Below are positions 45,312 through 56,225 of a stretch of DNA of 64,000 nt, one piece after another (the first letter of the stretch is position 1; the number at the start of each line of letters is the position of its first letter). The notes under the pieces were generated by a model. The model ran no database searches. It was not told the DNA's origin and saw nothing but the letters and a program-made list of their open reading frames with translations. Both the position numbers and the translations under genes were made by a program. The DNA is from Tridacna crocea. Lineage: Eukaryota > Mollusca > Bivalvia > Cardiida > Cardiidae. The DNA is taken from the NCBI GenBank assembly GCA_943736015.1, contig OX031062.1, positions 59,012,962-59,076,961 of the forward strand, given 5' to 3'.

Positions 45312-45540
45312 TTAACCCTTTACCAAACGACAAATTTATAGATTGGTCCAAATTGAAAGCACTTGCAGACGACAAAATAAATGTGGCTCAAAAATTAAAA
45401 TTTGGTTTGGGAAGGGTAGAAAACATTGTGGGAAAAGGAGAAAATGCTGGTTACCAGCATTTTCTCCTTTTCCCACAATGTTTTTAAAAGGCTTCTTTTT
45501 CAGGGTCGTTAAAAGTTGGGATTGTGTGGTAAAGAGTTAA
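45312..45540 (+). mobile_element. TTAA-A MITE
   Basis: Near-consensus copy. Confidence 0.88.
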
Positions 45541-45561
45541 AACCCAAGGCTGTGTGGTATT

Positions 45562-45790
45562 GGGTTAACTAACAATTTACTGAACTTTGGCAAAATTTTA
45601 GACACAGCCACATTGAAAGTAAGTGCTGATGACAAATCTTGCTTTTAATAATGATATCTGTTTGCGAACTGGTAGAAACAATGTGGGAGAAAGACCACAC
45701 AATCCTGCTTTTTCTTTTTAAGACTACCCAAAGAAAGAAAGCTTTTTGAATCATTCAAAATGGAGTATATTCAGCTTTTGCCACAATGGT
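45562..45790. mobile_element. Diverged, rearranged TTAA-A relic
   Basis: Arm block TAGACACAGCCACATTGAAA and CACAATGGTTTCTGACCC. Confidence 0.42.
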
Positions 45791-45907
45791 TTCTGACCCT
45801 TTATCAACAAATTCATCGTTTGAACAGCATGTGTCATTCGGAAATGCTTACAATCAGTACAACTCTAAAATTTTGTCCTACAGGAAAGAGTTGAGTAGTA
45901 TGCAGTT

Positions 45908-46070
45908 AAAACTAGAGCTGTCACATACCCCCACCAGCGCTTTGATAGTATTTTGTACACAGATGTATACCCGGACGGACATACATACAGACACAGGGAC
46001 GGATGGACACACAGACAGACAGGCTGGTTCCAGTATACCCCCGAAAACATTCGTTTTGCTGGGGTATAAA
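45908..46070 (+). mobile_element. Short deletion derivative of a Helentron-like element (H8)
   Basis: CTAGAGCTGTCAC start, CCCCCACCAGCGC, a GGACGGAC/CAGACAGACAGG tract and a terminal AAAAC-ATTC-GTTTT hairpin. Same cap, tract and hairpin plan as H1-H6 but with no tandem core. Confidence 0.5.
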
Positions 46071-46236
46071 GATACCAGTAAGATGACTGTTAGTTCAGAT
46101 TATATTTAATGGTACATTCACATTTTCAGATACTTATGAATTTGCAGCAAAATGTCTTCAAAAAAAATTAGGGCAAAAGGAGAAAATGCTTATGATGAGA
46201 AATTTATCCTTTTGTAACTATGAAGTGCTCATGAAT

Positions 46237-46462
46237 TAACTCTTTACCAAACGATAATATTTTAGGCTGGTCCAAATCGAAAGCATTTGCAGATGACAAA
46301 ATAAATGCGACTGAAATTGAAATTTGTTTAGCTAAAAGTAGAAAATATTATGAGAAAAGGAGAAAATGCTGGTTACCAACATTTTCTCCTTTACCCACAA
46401 TGTTTTCTAAAGGCTTCTTTCTCAGGGTCGTTAAAAGTAGGGATTGTGTGGTAATGGGTTAA
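46237..46462 (+). mobile_element. TTAA-A MITE sharing TTAA with the next
   Basis: A core relic (GGGCAAAAGGAGAAAATGCT) lies upstream at 46148-46215. Confidence 0.83.
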
Positions 46463-46687
46463 CCCTTTCCCAAATGACAAACTTTTGGACTAGACCAAAT
46501 TGAAAGCAATTGCAGACGACAATTCGACTCTTGCTGAAAAGATGATTTCTGTCTATGATAGGGTAGAAAACATTGTGGAAAAAGGAGAAAATGCTGGTTA
46601 CCTGCATTTTCTCCTTTTCCTTCAATGTTTTCAAAAGGCTACTATTCCAGATCCGTAAAAATCAGGGATTGTTTGGTAAAGGGTTAA
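46459..46687 (+). mobile_element. TTAA-A MITE, CCCAAACGAC subtype
   Basis: Left arm GACTAGACCAAATTGAAAGC and GACAATTCGAC; closest relative is 59121-59349. Confidence 0.85.
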
Positions 46688-46699
46688 TTCAACTTTAAA

Positions 46700-46924
46700 A
46701 CCTAATACCAGTCAACAGAATTTTAGACTAGACCATAATAATAAGAAGCATCTGCAGACAAATCAATTGAGGCTGAAATGATGATTTCTTTCTTTGATTG
46801 AGTAGAAAACATTGTGGGAAAAGGAGAAAATGCTTTGTTAGCAGCATTTTCTCTTTTACCACGATGCTTTTTAAAGCCTTCCATTTCAGGGTCATTAACT
46901 CTTGATTGTTAGGTACAGGGTTAA
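46700..46924 (+). mobile_element. TTAA-A MITE
   Basis: Left TIR decayed (CCTAATACCAGTCAACAGAA). Confidence 0.7.
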
Positions 46925-46968
46925 TACATCCCTTATGAAGACATTTTGAATGTCTTCTGCAACTTGTT

Positions 46969-47195
46969 TTAAATCTGTACCACACAATACTGACTTTTGA
47001 TGACTTTAGAAAGAAACCTATAGAAAACATTGTGGGAAAAGGAGAAAATGCTGGTAACCAGCATTTTCTCCTTTTCCCACAATATTTTCTACTTCAAAGT
47101 CAGAAATCATTGTATTATCTAGATTTAATTTGAATGTCTGCAAATGCTTTGAATTTGGCCCAGTCCAAAAATTTTCTCATGTGGTAAAGGGTTAA
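46969..47195 (-). mobile_element. TTAA-A MITE sharing TTAA with the next
   Basis: Right TIR CATGTGGTAAAGGGTTAA. Confidence 0.83.
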
Positions 47196-47425
47196 CTCAT
47201 TACCAAATGACAATATTTTAGGCTTGTTCAAATCGAAAGCATTTGCAGACAAAAAATAAAAGTGACTGAAAATTTGAAATTTCTTTTGTGAAGGATAGAA
47301 AACATTGTGGGAAACGGAGAAAATGCTGGTTACCAGCATTTTCTGCTTTTCCCACAATGTTTTCTTATTCTTAAAACTTCTTTCTCAGGGGCGTCAAAAG
47401 TAGGGATAGTGTGGTAATGGGTTAA
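47192..47425 (+). mobile_element. TTAA-A MITE, CATTACC subtype
   Basis: Opposite orientation to its neighbour. Confidence 0.85.
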
Positions 47426-47522
47426 GGAAGAAATGAGAAAAGAAACAGATTCCTATACAGTCTGAGATAACTGCCAGTGTAACAACATGCTGCTCACTTC
47501 TAGAAAACTTTCTACCCCACTA

Positions 47523-48075
47523 CATCTTCGCAAGCCAAAGATATTAACTCCACTTTGTTTGTTATGTACCCTTGGCCGCTCGCCTCTTTAAAAATGGAAA
47601 CTCCCGCTGCGCCACCTATCAAATATCACGAGATGCGTAACCTTTGCTGATGTTATTTCTGGCCAATCAAAATCCATGTAATAAAATTTGTTTATTCTAT
47701 GCATCAAATATGACTGCGCTTTCCAATTCATCAAATTAAAAACAAGACGAACAGACATACGATGATTAGCAATCATTTGGCTGTGGAACCCTTCCAAATA
47801 TTTCACAAAATTTATCGTGAACTATAAAAAACTCATTAAATACCGATCTTCTACTCTTTTTTGGCACTTTTTTGTCACAAACATGACAACTTTCATTTTT
47901 TGATGGGCTCCACCATTATTGTTTTCTGTTTTGCGAAAGATTTCTTGTTACAGATGGTTTGATTGGAGGCGATGGGTTTTGATCACATCCAATAATATTG
48001 CGCAGCGGGAGCTTAGATTTTTAAAGAGGGGAGCGGCCAAGGGTACTACCTTAGTATCCTTGGCTTGCGAAGATG
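47523..48075. mobile_element. CATCTTCGCAAGCCAAG-TIR MITE M3, uninterrupted
   Basis: Full-length paralog of M2. Flanking 9-mers ACCCCACTA and ACCCCACAA agree at 8 of 9 positions. The A-run at 47825-47831 corresponds to the H5 insertion point in M2. Internal ORFs are short and not convincing. Confidence 0.78.
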
Positions 48076-48339
48076 ACCCCACAACTAGACTTAGGCGCTG
48101 AAAGGTAATGCTAAAAGTGTTAGTCACATACATTGTGTATTACTATTCATTGAATTAATTTAATAACAGAAAAGCCCCTAATTCACTACACAAGCTTCTA
48201 CATGACCAATTTAGAATGCCCTATTTGTTTTCTCTGTTATACATTTTATCAAAATTATAGAATTTATTAAAAAAAAAAAAACATGTCAATTCAATGATCA
48301 CATCGCTTTCATGTCCTACAATGAATTTGATGTAAAGCC

Positions 48340-48568
48340 TCAACCCTTTACCCCACAAGGCATTTCTATGGTATCTCTAATTGACCCTAAATAACAACTA
48401 GGATGAAGCTGTTTCTTATGTGTATATGACACCTTTTGATAGCATAGAAAATATTGTGACAAAAGGTGAAATTGCTCGTTACGAGCAATTTCACCTTTTG
48501 CCACAATGTTTTCCAAAGGCTCCTACAAGCAATGCGTAGAAATGAGTATCTATGGAGTAAAGGGTTAA
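48340..48568 (+). mobile_element. TTAA-B MITE
   Basis: Left target changed to TCAA; right GGAGTAAAGGGTTAA intact. Loop CTCGTTACGAG. Confidence 0.87.
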
Positions 48569-48656
48569 ACTGGAACTGTGGATGACTGGTGTTCAATTGT
48601 CCTACCCAAATGCCATTAAACCCCTTTCCCCAGAGCATTGCTCCTGTGAAATGGGC

Positions 48657-48915
48657 CCACCCGGGTGGCTCAGTGGTGAGCGTGTCAAACTCATGACCTG
48701 GTGGTTGAGAGTTCAATACCTGGTTGAGGCAAACTTTCTTTCCGGTGCATTTTCACCTCCCACCTCTGCTGAAGCATGTGAGAAAAGTAGTTGGTGGCTT
48801 TGGAAAGAAAGTTGTGTTAGTATCCGAGTGAGAAAGCCAGGAAACACATGTGCGTCACCGAATGCCATGATATGACCTTAGCTGTTAAAGTGGCGATAAA
48901 CCCCAATACAACCAA
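48657..48915 (+). mobile_element. Full-length tRNA-type SINE S3
   Basis: Perfect 14-bp TSD CCTGTGAAATGGGC (48643-48656, 48916-48929). A box TGGCTCAGTGGTGAG, B-box-like GAGTTCAATACC, 3' end ATAAACCCCAATACAACC. Reference copy for the other SINEs here; length 259 bp. Confidence 0.88.
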
Positions 48916-48929
48916 CCTGTGAAATGGGC

Positions 48930-49274
48930 ATTCTCAGTCAGTTCTTGTTCAGTGTAAAAAACCAGCAGTTTGTATTTGCCTCTGAATATGGCCTTAAAGA
49001 TATTTGCTGCAAAAATTGGCCATACATGTAATGAACAGGATGAACAATGTCCCATTTTACAACATATTTCCTGTAAAATCTCTCATCTTATTTGTTAACG
49101 GTTTAGCTGTTCTTAGTTAAAATGGAATGAATATATTTTAAACATGCTAAATAGGAAGATGTGTTGATTGCAATCTGAAGCTCGGTTGGCACAGTTAGTT
49201 GATTTAGAATGCAGCAGATTTGAATTCCAGTGAACTGTGATGATAAATAATTTTTGTGGGATTGGTTGCCCAAC
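48930..49274. other. No feature recognised
   Basis: Intronic sequence between SINE S3 and the next MITE. Confidence 0.5.
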
Positions 49275-49494
49275 TTAACCCTTTCCCAAACGACAAATTT
49301 TAGACTCTTCCAAACTCAAAGAGTTTGCAGACAACAATTTTAAATTTGATGAAAATGGTAGAAAGTTCTCCTAAAGGGTAGAAAACACTGTGGGAAAAGG
49401 AGAAATTGCTCGTTACGAGCAATTTCTCCTTTTCCCACAGTGTTTTTCAAAGACTTGTAGTGCAGACACCAGGGCTTGTTTGGGAAAGGGTTAA
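49275..49494 (+). mobile_element. Hybrid TTAA MITE (A-type arms, B-type apex)
   Basis: Left CCCTTTCCCAAACGACAAAT then an A-type arm; outer stem CACTGTGGGAAAAGGAG of A type; apex AAATTGCTCGTTACGAGCAA then TTT of B type. Stem perfectly paired. Confidence 0.85.
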
Positions 49495-49734
49495 TGAACA
49501 ATAATCATCTAATGATTTTTTCTTACAATGTATCAATTTTTGTCTATTGAAGGAAACTTGGGTGAAAATCTACTTTTATAAACCTGTAAGGAAAATGTGT
49601 CGCATACAAAAAAGGCCAAAATGAAGGGATGATTATCCCAAACCGTCCAAATAAATATCTGTACCATTAATTGTTTCTAAAATGAACCTGTGATTTAAAC
49701 ATCTACCATTTCCAAAATGATCTACTGACTGAAA

Positions 49735-49965
49735 TATTTACCAGACAACAAATTTTAGCCTTATCCAAATTGAAAGCATTGGCAGACAATTTCAATGTGG
49801 CTCAAGTGGCATAATCTTTCTTTAATGGGATAAAAAAACATTGTGGGGAAAAGGAGAAAATACTCATTTACCAGCCTTTTCTCCTTTTCCCACAATATCT
49901 GTATTTTCAAAATGCTCTTTTCCCAGGGTTGTTTCAAGCTGGTTTTAAGAAAGTGCAGGATAAAC
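49735..49965 (+). mobile_element. Diverged TTAA-A MITE
   Basis: TTTACCAGACAACAAATTTT left; right end unclear. Confidence 0.6.
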
Positions 49966-50029
49966 TGTAGTAGAAGATTGAAAACATCTACTGTATATCA
50001 AATATCAATAATCACCATGACATAAGATT

Positions 50030-50176
50030 TTATACTGGAAAACACTTGAAAGAATGGTGGAAAAAAAAAAGGAGACAATTCTACGTAAGAGCCATTTCTC
50101 TCTTTACCACATTATTTTTTTCCCAAATGTCATTTCTACAAAATTGAAAAAAGTGACCTGCACTGGCAATGAATTA
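50030..50176. mobile_element. TTAA-A relic
   Basis: GGTGG, A-run, GGAGACAATTC core remnants ending at a shared TTAA. Confidence 0.42.
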
Positions 50177-50402
50177 ACCCTTTACCAAACATCAAAATCT
50201 TATACTGGTCCAAATTGAAACCACTTGCAGGCAACAAAATAAACGTAGCTCAAAAAATAAAATTTGTTTCCAGCAGGGTAGAAAACATTGTGGGAAAAAG
50301 AGAAAATGCTGGTTACCAGCATTTTCTCCTTTTCCCACAATGTTTTCAAAAGACTTCCATCTCAGGGTGGTAAAAACCAGGGATTGTTTGGTAAAGGGTT
50401 AA
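50173..50402 (+). mobile_element. TTAA-A MITE
   Basis: Complete, GTTTGGTAAAGGGTTAA end. Confidence 0.87.
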
Positions 50403-50540
50403 AACAGAAGAGTTTCATGCTTAATCCAAGCTCAGAGTGTTAGTAATTCAAAGGCAAGGTTTACTTCAACAGGTCCCAATTATACTTTTCACCAGCATGT
50501 TAAAATTGGGTTAAAAGTTGCCATATTTAAGTATTGTAAA

Positions 50541-50747
50541 TTAACTCTTTACCAGACAAAAAGGTTTCAGACCTATTCAAACTAAAAGCACTAGCAAACA
50601 TCAAAATAAATGTGGCTCAAGCACTGGGTATTTCTGTGTTGAAACATTGTGAGAAATGGCTGGTTACCAGTCTGTTCCGAAAATGTTTCCGAAAGTCTTC
50701 TAACAAAAGAAATCATTGAAACATTGGACTGTCTGGTAAAGAGTTAA
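50541..50747 (+). mobile_element. Diverged TTAA-A MITE in the first half of a duplication
   Basis: Core mostly eroded (AACATTGTGAGAAATGGCTG); TIRs good. Confidence 0.7.
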
Positions 50748-50771
50748 GGGGGTTCCCATCACACTTTTCAC

Positions 50772-51179
50772 CATCTTCGCAAGCCAAGGCTTACGATTCA
50801 CTACGCTACTCTACCCTTGGCTGATCGAGCTTGATTTTTACATTCCCCACCCCCGATACCCTTTTTCATTGGATGCAGCCAGCTCTAACTGCAACGAATG
50901 AAATTGCTTGTAGCATTTCATCATTGATAAAAATAGAATAAGGTCGCTACCTTTCGAATAGAAGGTAACCATGGAAACCCACATGGATGTCTGCTTATCA
51001 CTTCATGTGTATTTGTAAGCAGTTTGTAAAACGATATTTCATTGGCTTTTAGAAATATGATGTAAAGGGCGGTAATAACCAGCATCCAATAGAGGGCGTA
51101 TCACAGGAATCTTAAAATCGGGGTTCAATCAGCCAAGGTAAGATCCATGTAGTGATCGTAAGCTTGGCTCGCGAAGATG
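50772..51179. mobile_element. CATCTTCGC-TIR MITE M4 with perfect 9-bp TSD
   Basis: TIRs begin CATCTTCGCAAGCCAAG and CATCTTCGCGAGCCAAG; flanked by ACTTTTCAC (50763-50771, 51180-51188). The internal sequence differs from M2/M3, so it is a sister subfamily. Confidence 0.85.
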
Positions 51180-51427
51180 ACTTTTCACCAGCATGTTAAA
51201 ATGAGGTTAAAAGTTGCCACATTGAAAATAATTGCAAAAAGTTAGACAGTACACAATTGTTAAACCCTCATAGAATAATAACTGTACATCAGAGCACATA
51301 AAGCTTTGTATTAACTTCACATCATTTCAAGGTCACTGATCATCTCAATCTGATAAAAAATGTCAAGGTCATCTAGTATTTCATTCAGCCACATTTGACT
51401 CTGTTGTAGACTGTGTTCCTGTCTCAC

Positions 51428-52969
51428 CTGGATGATGCTGATGTGTCTTGTAGGTTATTAGATTTCACAGGTTTGACTGGTTCACATTTCATGGAAGTGG
51501 GTGGGGTATAGTGAGTGTGTCTACTTGTTTGGTGTTGGGCTTTATACAATACACGCCCACTCTGTGACTGAATGGTGTATTGTACACGAGAGGTTGTGGT
51601 ACTGACTCCATGTTCATAGGATGTTGTTGTACTGGATGTAACATTAGTTCTTTCACCTGTAAACCCAACATTTTCCCCTGGATTTTGAGAAGAGTATGGG
51701 TGATTTACTGGCATATGTCTAGATGAAACGGGTGAACCAAACGGTGAAGAGGAACTTGAACCATGAAACTGATTTTTTGGTGTTCCACGGTTTTGGTAAG
51801 AATGATATGACGATGAATGACCATCGCTTTCCGACGAATGTTGTGAAGAAGCACTTTGCCTATGTCCCACAAGAGCTTGATGATACTGTTCCACCATTCT
51901 TTGCCGCCGCAATTTTTCACTATACTTATAAAAGTCTTTCATTTCGAATGGTTTGGAAACTTCAACACTGGGTGACATTTTGGCAACTGTCACTATTTTA
52001 CTGGACTGTGATTGAGGTACTGGGGGAGCACTGTCCATGTATTTCACACTGTGTTCTGTATGTGGAGGTTTGGGTGGGGGTGGGGGCAGGCCCCTCGAAC
52101 CCTCATAGTCTCGAGGGCTGTAACATAACCCTGTGTGATCTTCCCCACCCAAATTAGCAAACTCATTATTTATTTTCTTGGTAGGACTTCTCACGACAGG
52201 AGATGGTTCAGTATCAGCTGTATCCTGCCATGCTGATCTAGAATGTGTATGAAAATCTAAGTCTCTGAATGTATCACCGTCCCCCCTATTGTATTTAGGG
52301 GTAACACTTGTATGAGTAACAGGCAGTTCTATCATTCTACTACTAGTTGAAGATTCACTTCTCTCACTTAATCTGTCCATTCTACTCGGTCCAAAAGCAT
52401 TAACATTACGACTATACCCATATCTTGGAGGTAATGAAAAGTCAGATTCACTTGACCCCATGAAGTTTTCTCTACCTTTTGAGGACAAATCATACTCAGA
52501 CTGTGATGTCCTCTTACCAAACCGTGATGGAGCATTGTCATTACTGGTATCTGTATCACTATGTTTCCTTTCGTATTCTCGATTGTTTCTTTTCTTAAGA
52601 TTTCTTTCTAAACTACCATAGTTTTGCGTTTTCCTATAACTACTATCTACATTGTTCTGTTTTGGTTGAAACGTTAATCTGTTGTCAAACACATTATCTA
52701 AAGTTTCATAATGTGACTCCCCAGTCGAGTTCAAGTCTTGGTTACTTTCGTATCTTGACGTTCTTCTAGAGTTCACATTATACATGTTATTTGTGGAACT
52801 AAACCCACTATCTAAACTTCCTTCTAATCTCAGATTACCACCTGATTTGTCAAAATCACTCTGTGAACTGATCTGTGATTGGCTACGACTAGAGAGGGTT
52901 GGATATGTCTGGTTCCTGTAGTTTGTGGAATACACAGAGTTAGGTCGGTAACCAGCTTCCAAAGATGGA
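51428..52969 (-). CDS. Large internal exon, Ser-rich disordered scaffold-like protein
   Basis: Seen: 513 complete codons without a stop between a TTATTTCAG acceptor and a CCAG|GTGAGA donor; entry phase 2, exit phase 2. There is no ATG at the 5' end, because the frame runs in from the intron (reading SPSLEAGYRP). Composition is Ser/Asn/Tyr/Arg-rich with no membrane segment or signal. In exon residue numbers: GSLDSGFSS near 51-59, an LPPPPPKPP tract near 295-303 (SH3/WW/EVH1-type ligand), and a charged, probably helical motif KPFEMKDFYKYSEKLRRQR near 340-358 continuing to about 368, which looks like the conserved functional element. Ser/Thr-rich tracts follow. Codon usage and open length clearly separate it from the MITE surroundings. 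It could be the tail of a junctional or cytoskeletal scaffold. A FERM-type scaffold such as the FRMD4 group came to mind, but I could not verify that, so no symbol is given. Confidence 0.88.
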
Positions 52970-52996
52970 CTGAAATAACAAAAGAAAAGGCTGTTA

Positions 52997-53164
52997 TTAA
53001 CCCCCTACTAAACTATCAATCATTTCTACAACCTTGATGAAAAAAGCCTTTAATAAAGTTGTGGGAAAAGGAGAAAATGCTAGTAGCCAACATTTTCTCC
53101 TTTTCCCACAACTTTATCAAAGGCTTCTTCATCTAGAGCACCAAATGGTAGAATTATTTCTTAA
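52997..53164. mobile_element. Symmetrical TTAA-A derivative next to a splice acceptor
   Basis: Both sides carry the AAAGCCT/AGGCTTC-type arm; core AAAGTTGTGGGAAAAGG matched by CCTTTTCCCACAACTTT. Target lies 27 bp from the acceptor of exon 51428-52969. Confidence 0.72.
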
Positions 53165-53389
53165 CTCTTTACCACACAACAAAATTTTAGACTGGTTCAA
53201 ACTGGAAGCATTTGCAGACGACAAAATAAGGGTGACTGAAAAATTGAAATTTGTTCTTGGAAGGGTAGAAAACACTGTTGGAAAAGGAGAAAATGCTGGT
53301 TACCAGCATTTTCTCCTTTTCCTACCGTGTTTTCAAAAGGCTTCTTTCTCAGGGGCATCAAAAGTAGGGATTGTGTGGTAATGGGTTAA
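53161..53389 (+). mobile_element. TTAA-A MITE sharing TTAA
   Basis: Core CACTGTTGG against CCTACCGTG. Confidence 0.86.
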
Positions 53390-53559
53390 ATGGCTTTAAA
53401 TAGTCTTTCAAGCAATCAACTTCACATTGCAAATTTTTCAATATTAGGATGAATTTATTGGTTAAATGATTGTGATTGATTAATTATTGACCAATTAATT
53501 GATTGATTGAATGGTCTTTCATGCAGTTTTTATACATTATTTTGGTCGTATCAAAGCAA

Positions 53560-53726
53560 GGTCTCACATAAAGTTATTCAAGAATATCCTGGCTTTCACT
53601 TCACTAATTCTATGTTTGGGCTCTACAGTGTCCTACCCAAGGTCACTCAAAGAAAATATCCAACCAGGTTAAAGTCCTACACTTTACCTCTAAGCCATAC
53701 AGACCCCTCATGTTTCAGAACATGAA
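53560..53726 (-). mobile_element. Possible second type of tRNA-SINE
   Basis: Minus strand reads GGTCTGTATGGCTTAGAGGT, then a B-box-like GGACTTTAACC, then GTGACCTTGGGTAGGACACT. Positions about 56496-56545 share the GGCAAGGCATT/GACACTT-like part. No clear TSD. Confidence 0.38.
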
Positions 53727-53849
53727 GGTAATCTATGATAATTGTAACCATGTACATTTCTGTCAAGCTCTCAAAATAACTTTTCCATCAAAGATAATGA
53801 AAGGTGGGGTAATTCCATCTAACTTCTCGAGATCAACTCATTCCTCTCC

Positions 53850-54013
53850 TTTAATTCTTGACCAAATGACAAAATAAATGTGATTCAAGAATCGTCAAGT
53901 CAAGAATTAGACTGGTCCAAACTGAAAGCATTTTCTCCTTTTCCCAACGTGTTTTCGAAAAGCTTCTTCCTCCAGGGTCATTAAAAGCAGAGATTGTTTG
54001 ATAAACAGTTAAG
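53850..54013 (+). mobile_element. Rearranged TTAA-A MITE
   Basis: GATTCAAGAATCGTCAAGTC precedes the TTAGACTGGTCCAAACTGAA block, so arm blocks are out of order; left hairpin arm gone. Confidence 0.6.
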
Positions 54014-54183
54014 AGTTCTCTATTGAAGCTTCACTGAAATTCACATTTGTACCGGAATGAGGAAACATTAACTGAGCCATGTTCTGTGAAAAAGGGGTTT
54101 AATGCATGTAAAAAAAAAAAAATTTAAACAACTGTTAGCCTGCGCAGTTTGTGCTGGCTGAACTGTGTCAAAACTTTTGGCCT

Positions 54184-54412
54184 TTAACCCATTACCACAC
54201 AATCCCTACTTTTGATGCCCCTAAGAAAGGAGCCTTTTGAAAACACTATGGGAAAAGGAGAAAATGCTGGTAACCAGCATTTTCTCCTTTTCCCACAGTG
54301 TTTTCTACCCTTCCCAGAACAATTTTCTATTTTTTAGTCACCTTTATTTTGTCGTCTGCAAATGCTTTCAATTTAAACCAGTCTGAAATTTTCTTGTGCG
54401 GTGAAGACTTAA
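54184..54412 (-). mobile_element. TTAA-A MITE
   Basis: Core ACACTATGGG / CCCACAGTGT; CATTACC left TIR. Confidence 0.84.
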
Positions 54413-54699
54413 TCTTAATCCTGCTAAATAACTATTATAACATTTTCAATTTGATATAAATAACCCAAATATTGCTGTTTCAGAGTTTTTGGAAAGAATA
54501 TCTCACACAGATCAGTTCCCATATCTGATCTTGATCTTCACTGTCCGCAAAAGGTCTGTGAGTTGGGCTCAGCAGCCAAAGGGTTAATAAATTTTTGCAA
54601 GTTGAAGGACTATTCTAACTAAGGCTTACACTGATTGTCAGACAATAAATTTTATGGGTCCATATGACTTGCTTGGTATATTTATATCACAGAGAAGCA

Positions 54700-54928
54700 T
54701 TAACCCTTTACCACACAATCCCGACTTTTAACGACCCTAAGAAAGAAGCCTTCTGAAAATGTTGTGGGAAAAGGAGAAAATGCTGGTAACCAGCATTTTC
54801 TCCTTTTCCCACAATGTTTTCTTCTCTTCCCACTAAAAATTTCAAATTTTCATTTACTTTTACTTTGACTTTTGAAAATGCTTTCAATTTGGACCTGTTT
54901 AAAATTTTGTCATTTGGTAAAGAGTTAA
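54700..54928 (-). mobile_element. TTAA-A MITE
   Basis: Complete; left core arm GAAAATGTTGTGGG. Confidence 0.86.
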
Positions 54929-55153
54929 ACAGCCTTTTCACAAAGCATGGCTCATTTCTCATTTGCTATGAGCTTTGATTAAGACATGATTCTGCATGAG
55001 AAAAGGAGCAATTTCCTTTTTTAACAATCAAGTGCTTCTTTTCCCAAAGAGGTTTTGGAAAGCTGTACCTACAGTGGCATAGAAAATTCATATTTATACA
55101 GTAACAGTGTACATTTCTGACTAAGTAGCCGTTGCTAGCCTAGTCAGACTAAC

Positions 55154-55272
55154 CTGCTGTGTGTTGGACTCAATGTTGCTGAAGCTATCTCTCTTTCACC
55201 ATGGAAGTCTCTGTTAGGGGCTGTGTTAGATCTGTGTAGCGGTGAATCATGGTGGCCCAATCTTTCATCATG
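55154..55272 (-). CDS. Internal exon of the scaffold-like gene (39 codons)
   Basis: Seen: acceptor with a T tract ending ATCGCAG at 55273, donor CAGCAG|GTTAGT at 55154/55153. Only one of the three frames is open: 39 codons plus AG, entering in phase 0 and leaving in phase 2. It starts HDERLGHHDSPLHRS and ends ATLSPTHS, the same Ser/Pro/His-rich style as the next exon. AG plus the T at 52969 gives Ser, so it joins 51428-52969 in frame. A TTAA-A MITE begins 34 bp upstream of the acceptor. Confidence 0.68.
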
Positions 55273-55306
55273 CTGCGATGAAAAAAACAAGCCAAACGGA
55301 AATGAT

Positions 55307-55536
55307 TTAACTTTTTAACAGACAACAAGATTTCAGCCTAGTCCAAATTGAGTGCATTTGCAAACAACAATTTCAATATTGCTCAAATGGAGAGATTTTT
55401 CTTTAACAGGGTAAAAAACATTGCAGGAAAAGGAGAAAATGCTGGTTTTTCAGCATTTTCTCATTTCCCCACAATGTTTTCAAAAGGTTTCTCTCTCAAG
55501 GCTGTTAAAAGTAGACATTGAATGGTAAAGGTTTAA
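55307..55536 (+). mobile_element. TTAA-A MITE upstream of exon 55154-55272
   Basis: Apex GCTGGTTTTTCAGC; target 34 bp from the acceptor. Confidence 0.78.
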
Positions 55537-55669
55537 TGCTTTACCAACAATTAAGTGTTTCAACGACATTGATGAGCAAGAGTTATGGAAACAAAGTATG
55601 AAACAGAGAAAATGCTGGTGACAGACATTTTCCCCTTTTCCCACAATGTCAACTTTTTCGACACATTAA
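55533..55669 (-). mobile_element. Right-truncated TTAA-A MITE
   Basis: Shares TTAA on both sides with its neighbours. Confidence 0.6.
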
Positions 55670-55894
55670 CCCATTACCACACAATCCCTACTTTTGACAC
55701 CCCTGGGAAAGGAGCCTTTAGAAAACATTGTGGGAAATGGAGAAAATGGTGGTAACCAGCATTTTCTCCTTTTCCCACAATGTTTTCTACCCTTCACAAA
55801 ACAAAGTTCAAATTTTCAGTTACTTTTATTTTGTCGTCTGCAAATGCTTTCAATTTGGACAAGCCTAAAATATTGTTGTCTGGTAATGAGTTAA
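55666..55894 (-). mobile_element. TTAA-A MITE, CATTACC subtype
   Basis: Both TIRs carry ATTACC/GGTAAT. Confidence 0.86.
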
Positions 55895-55987
55895 AAGACA
55901 AATTTCAACATTTGAGCCATGTATATCTTCATTTGTTATCTGCAAAATATTTCTGACATAGAAAAGTCTGAAATTTTCAAATAGTAC

Positions 55988-56195
55988 AGTTGAATCTCTA
56001 CCAAGCAACAGAACTGTAGACTCGGCACAGTGAAAGCATTCTGTAGGCAACAAAGTGAATGTGGCCAACTTGATTTTATTTCGCAGGACTGACACATTGC
56101 TTTTATGTGCAAAATTCTGGCCTACCATATCCTGAGAAGCCTTCCATCTCAGGGTTACTGAAATAGAACTGTTTTGCAAAGGAATGAAAGGTTGA
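55988..56195 (+). mobile_element. Diverged TTAA-A MITE
   Basis: TCTACCAAGCAACAGAACTG left; hairpin lost. Confidence 0.5.
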
Positions 56196-56225
56196 ACATA
56201 AACAGACAATCTGACAGAAAACTGT

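Noticed and set aside
51723-52157. 144-codon plus-strand ORF
   Set aside because: Antisense shadow of the large exon at 51428-52969.
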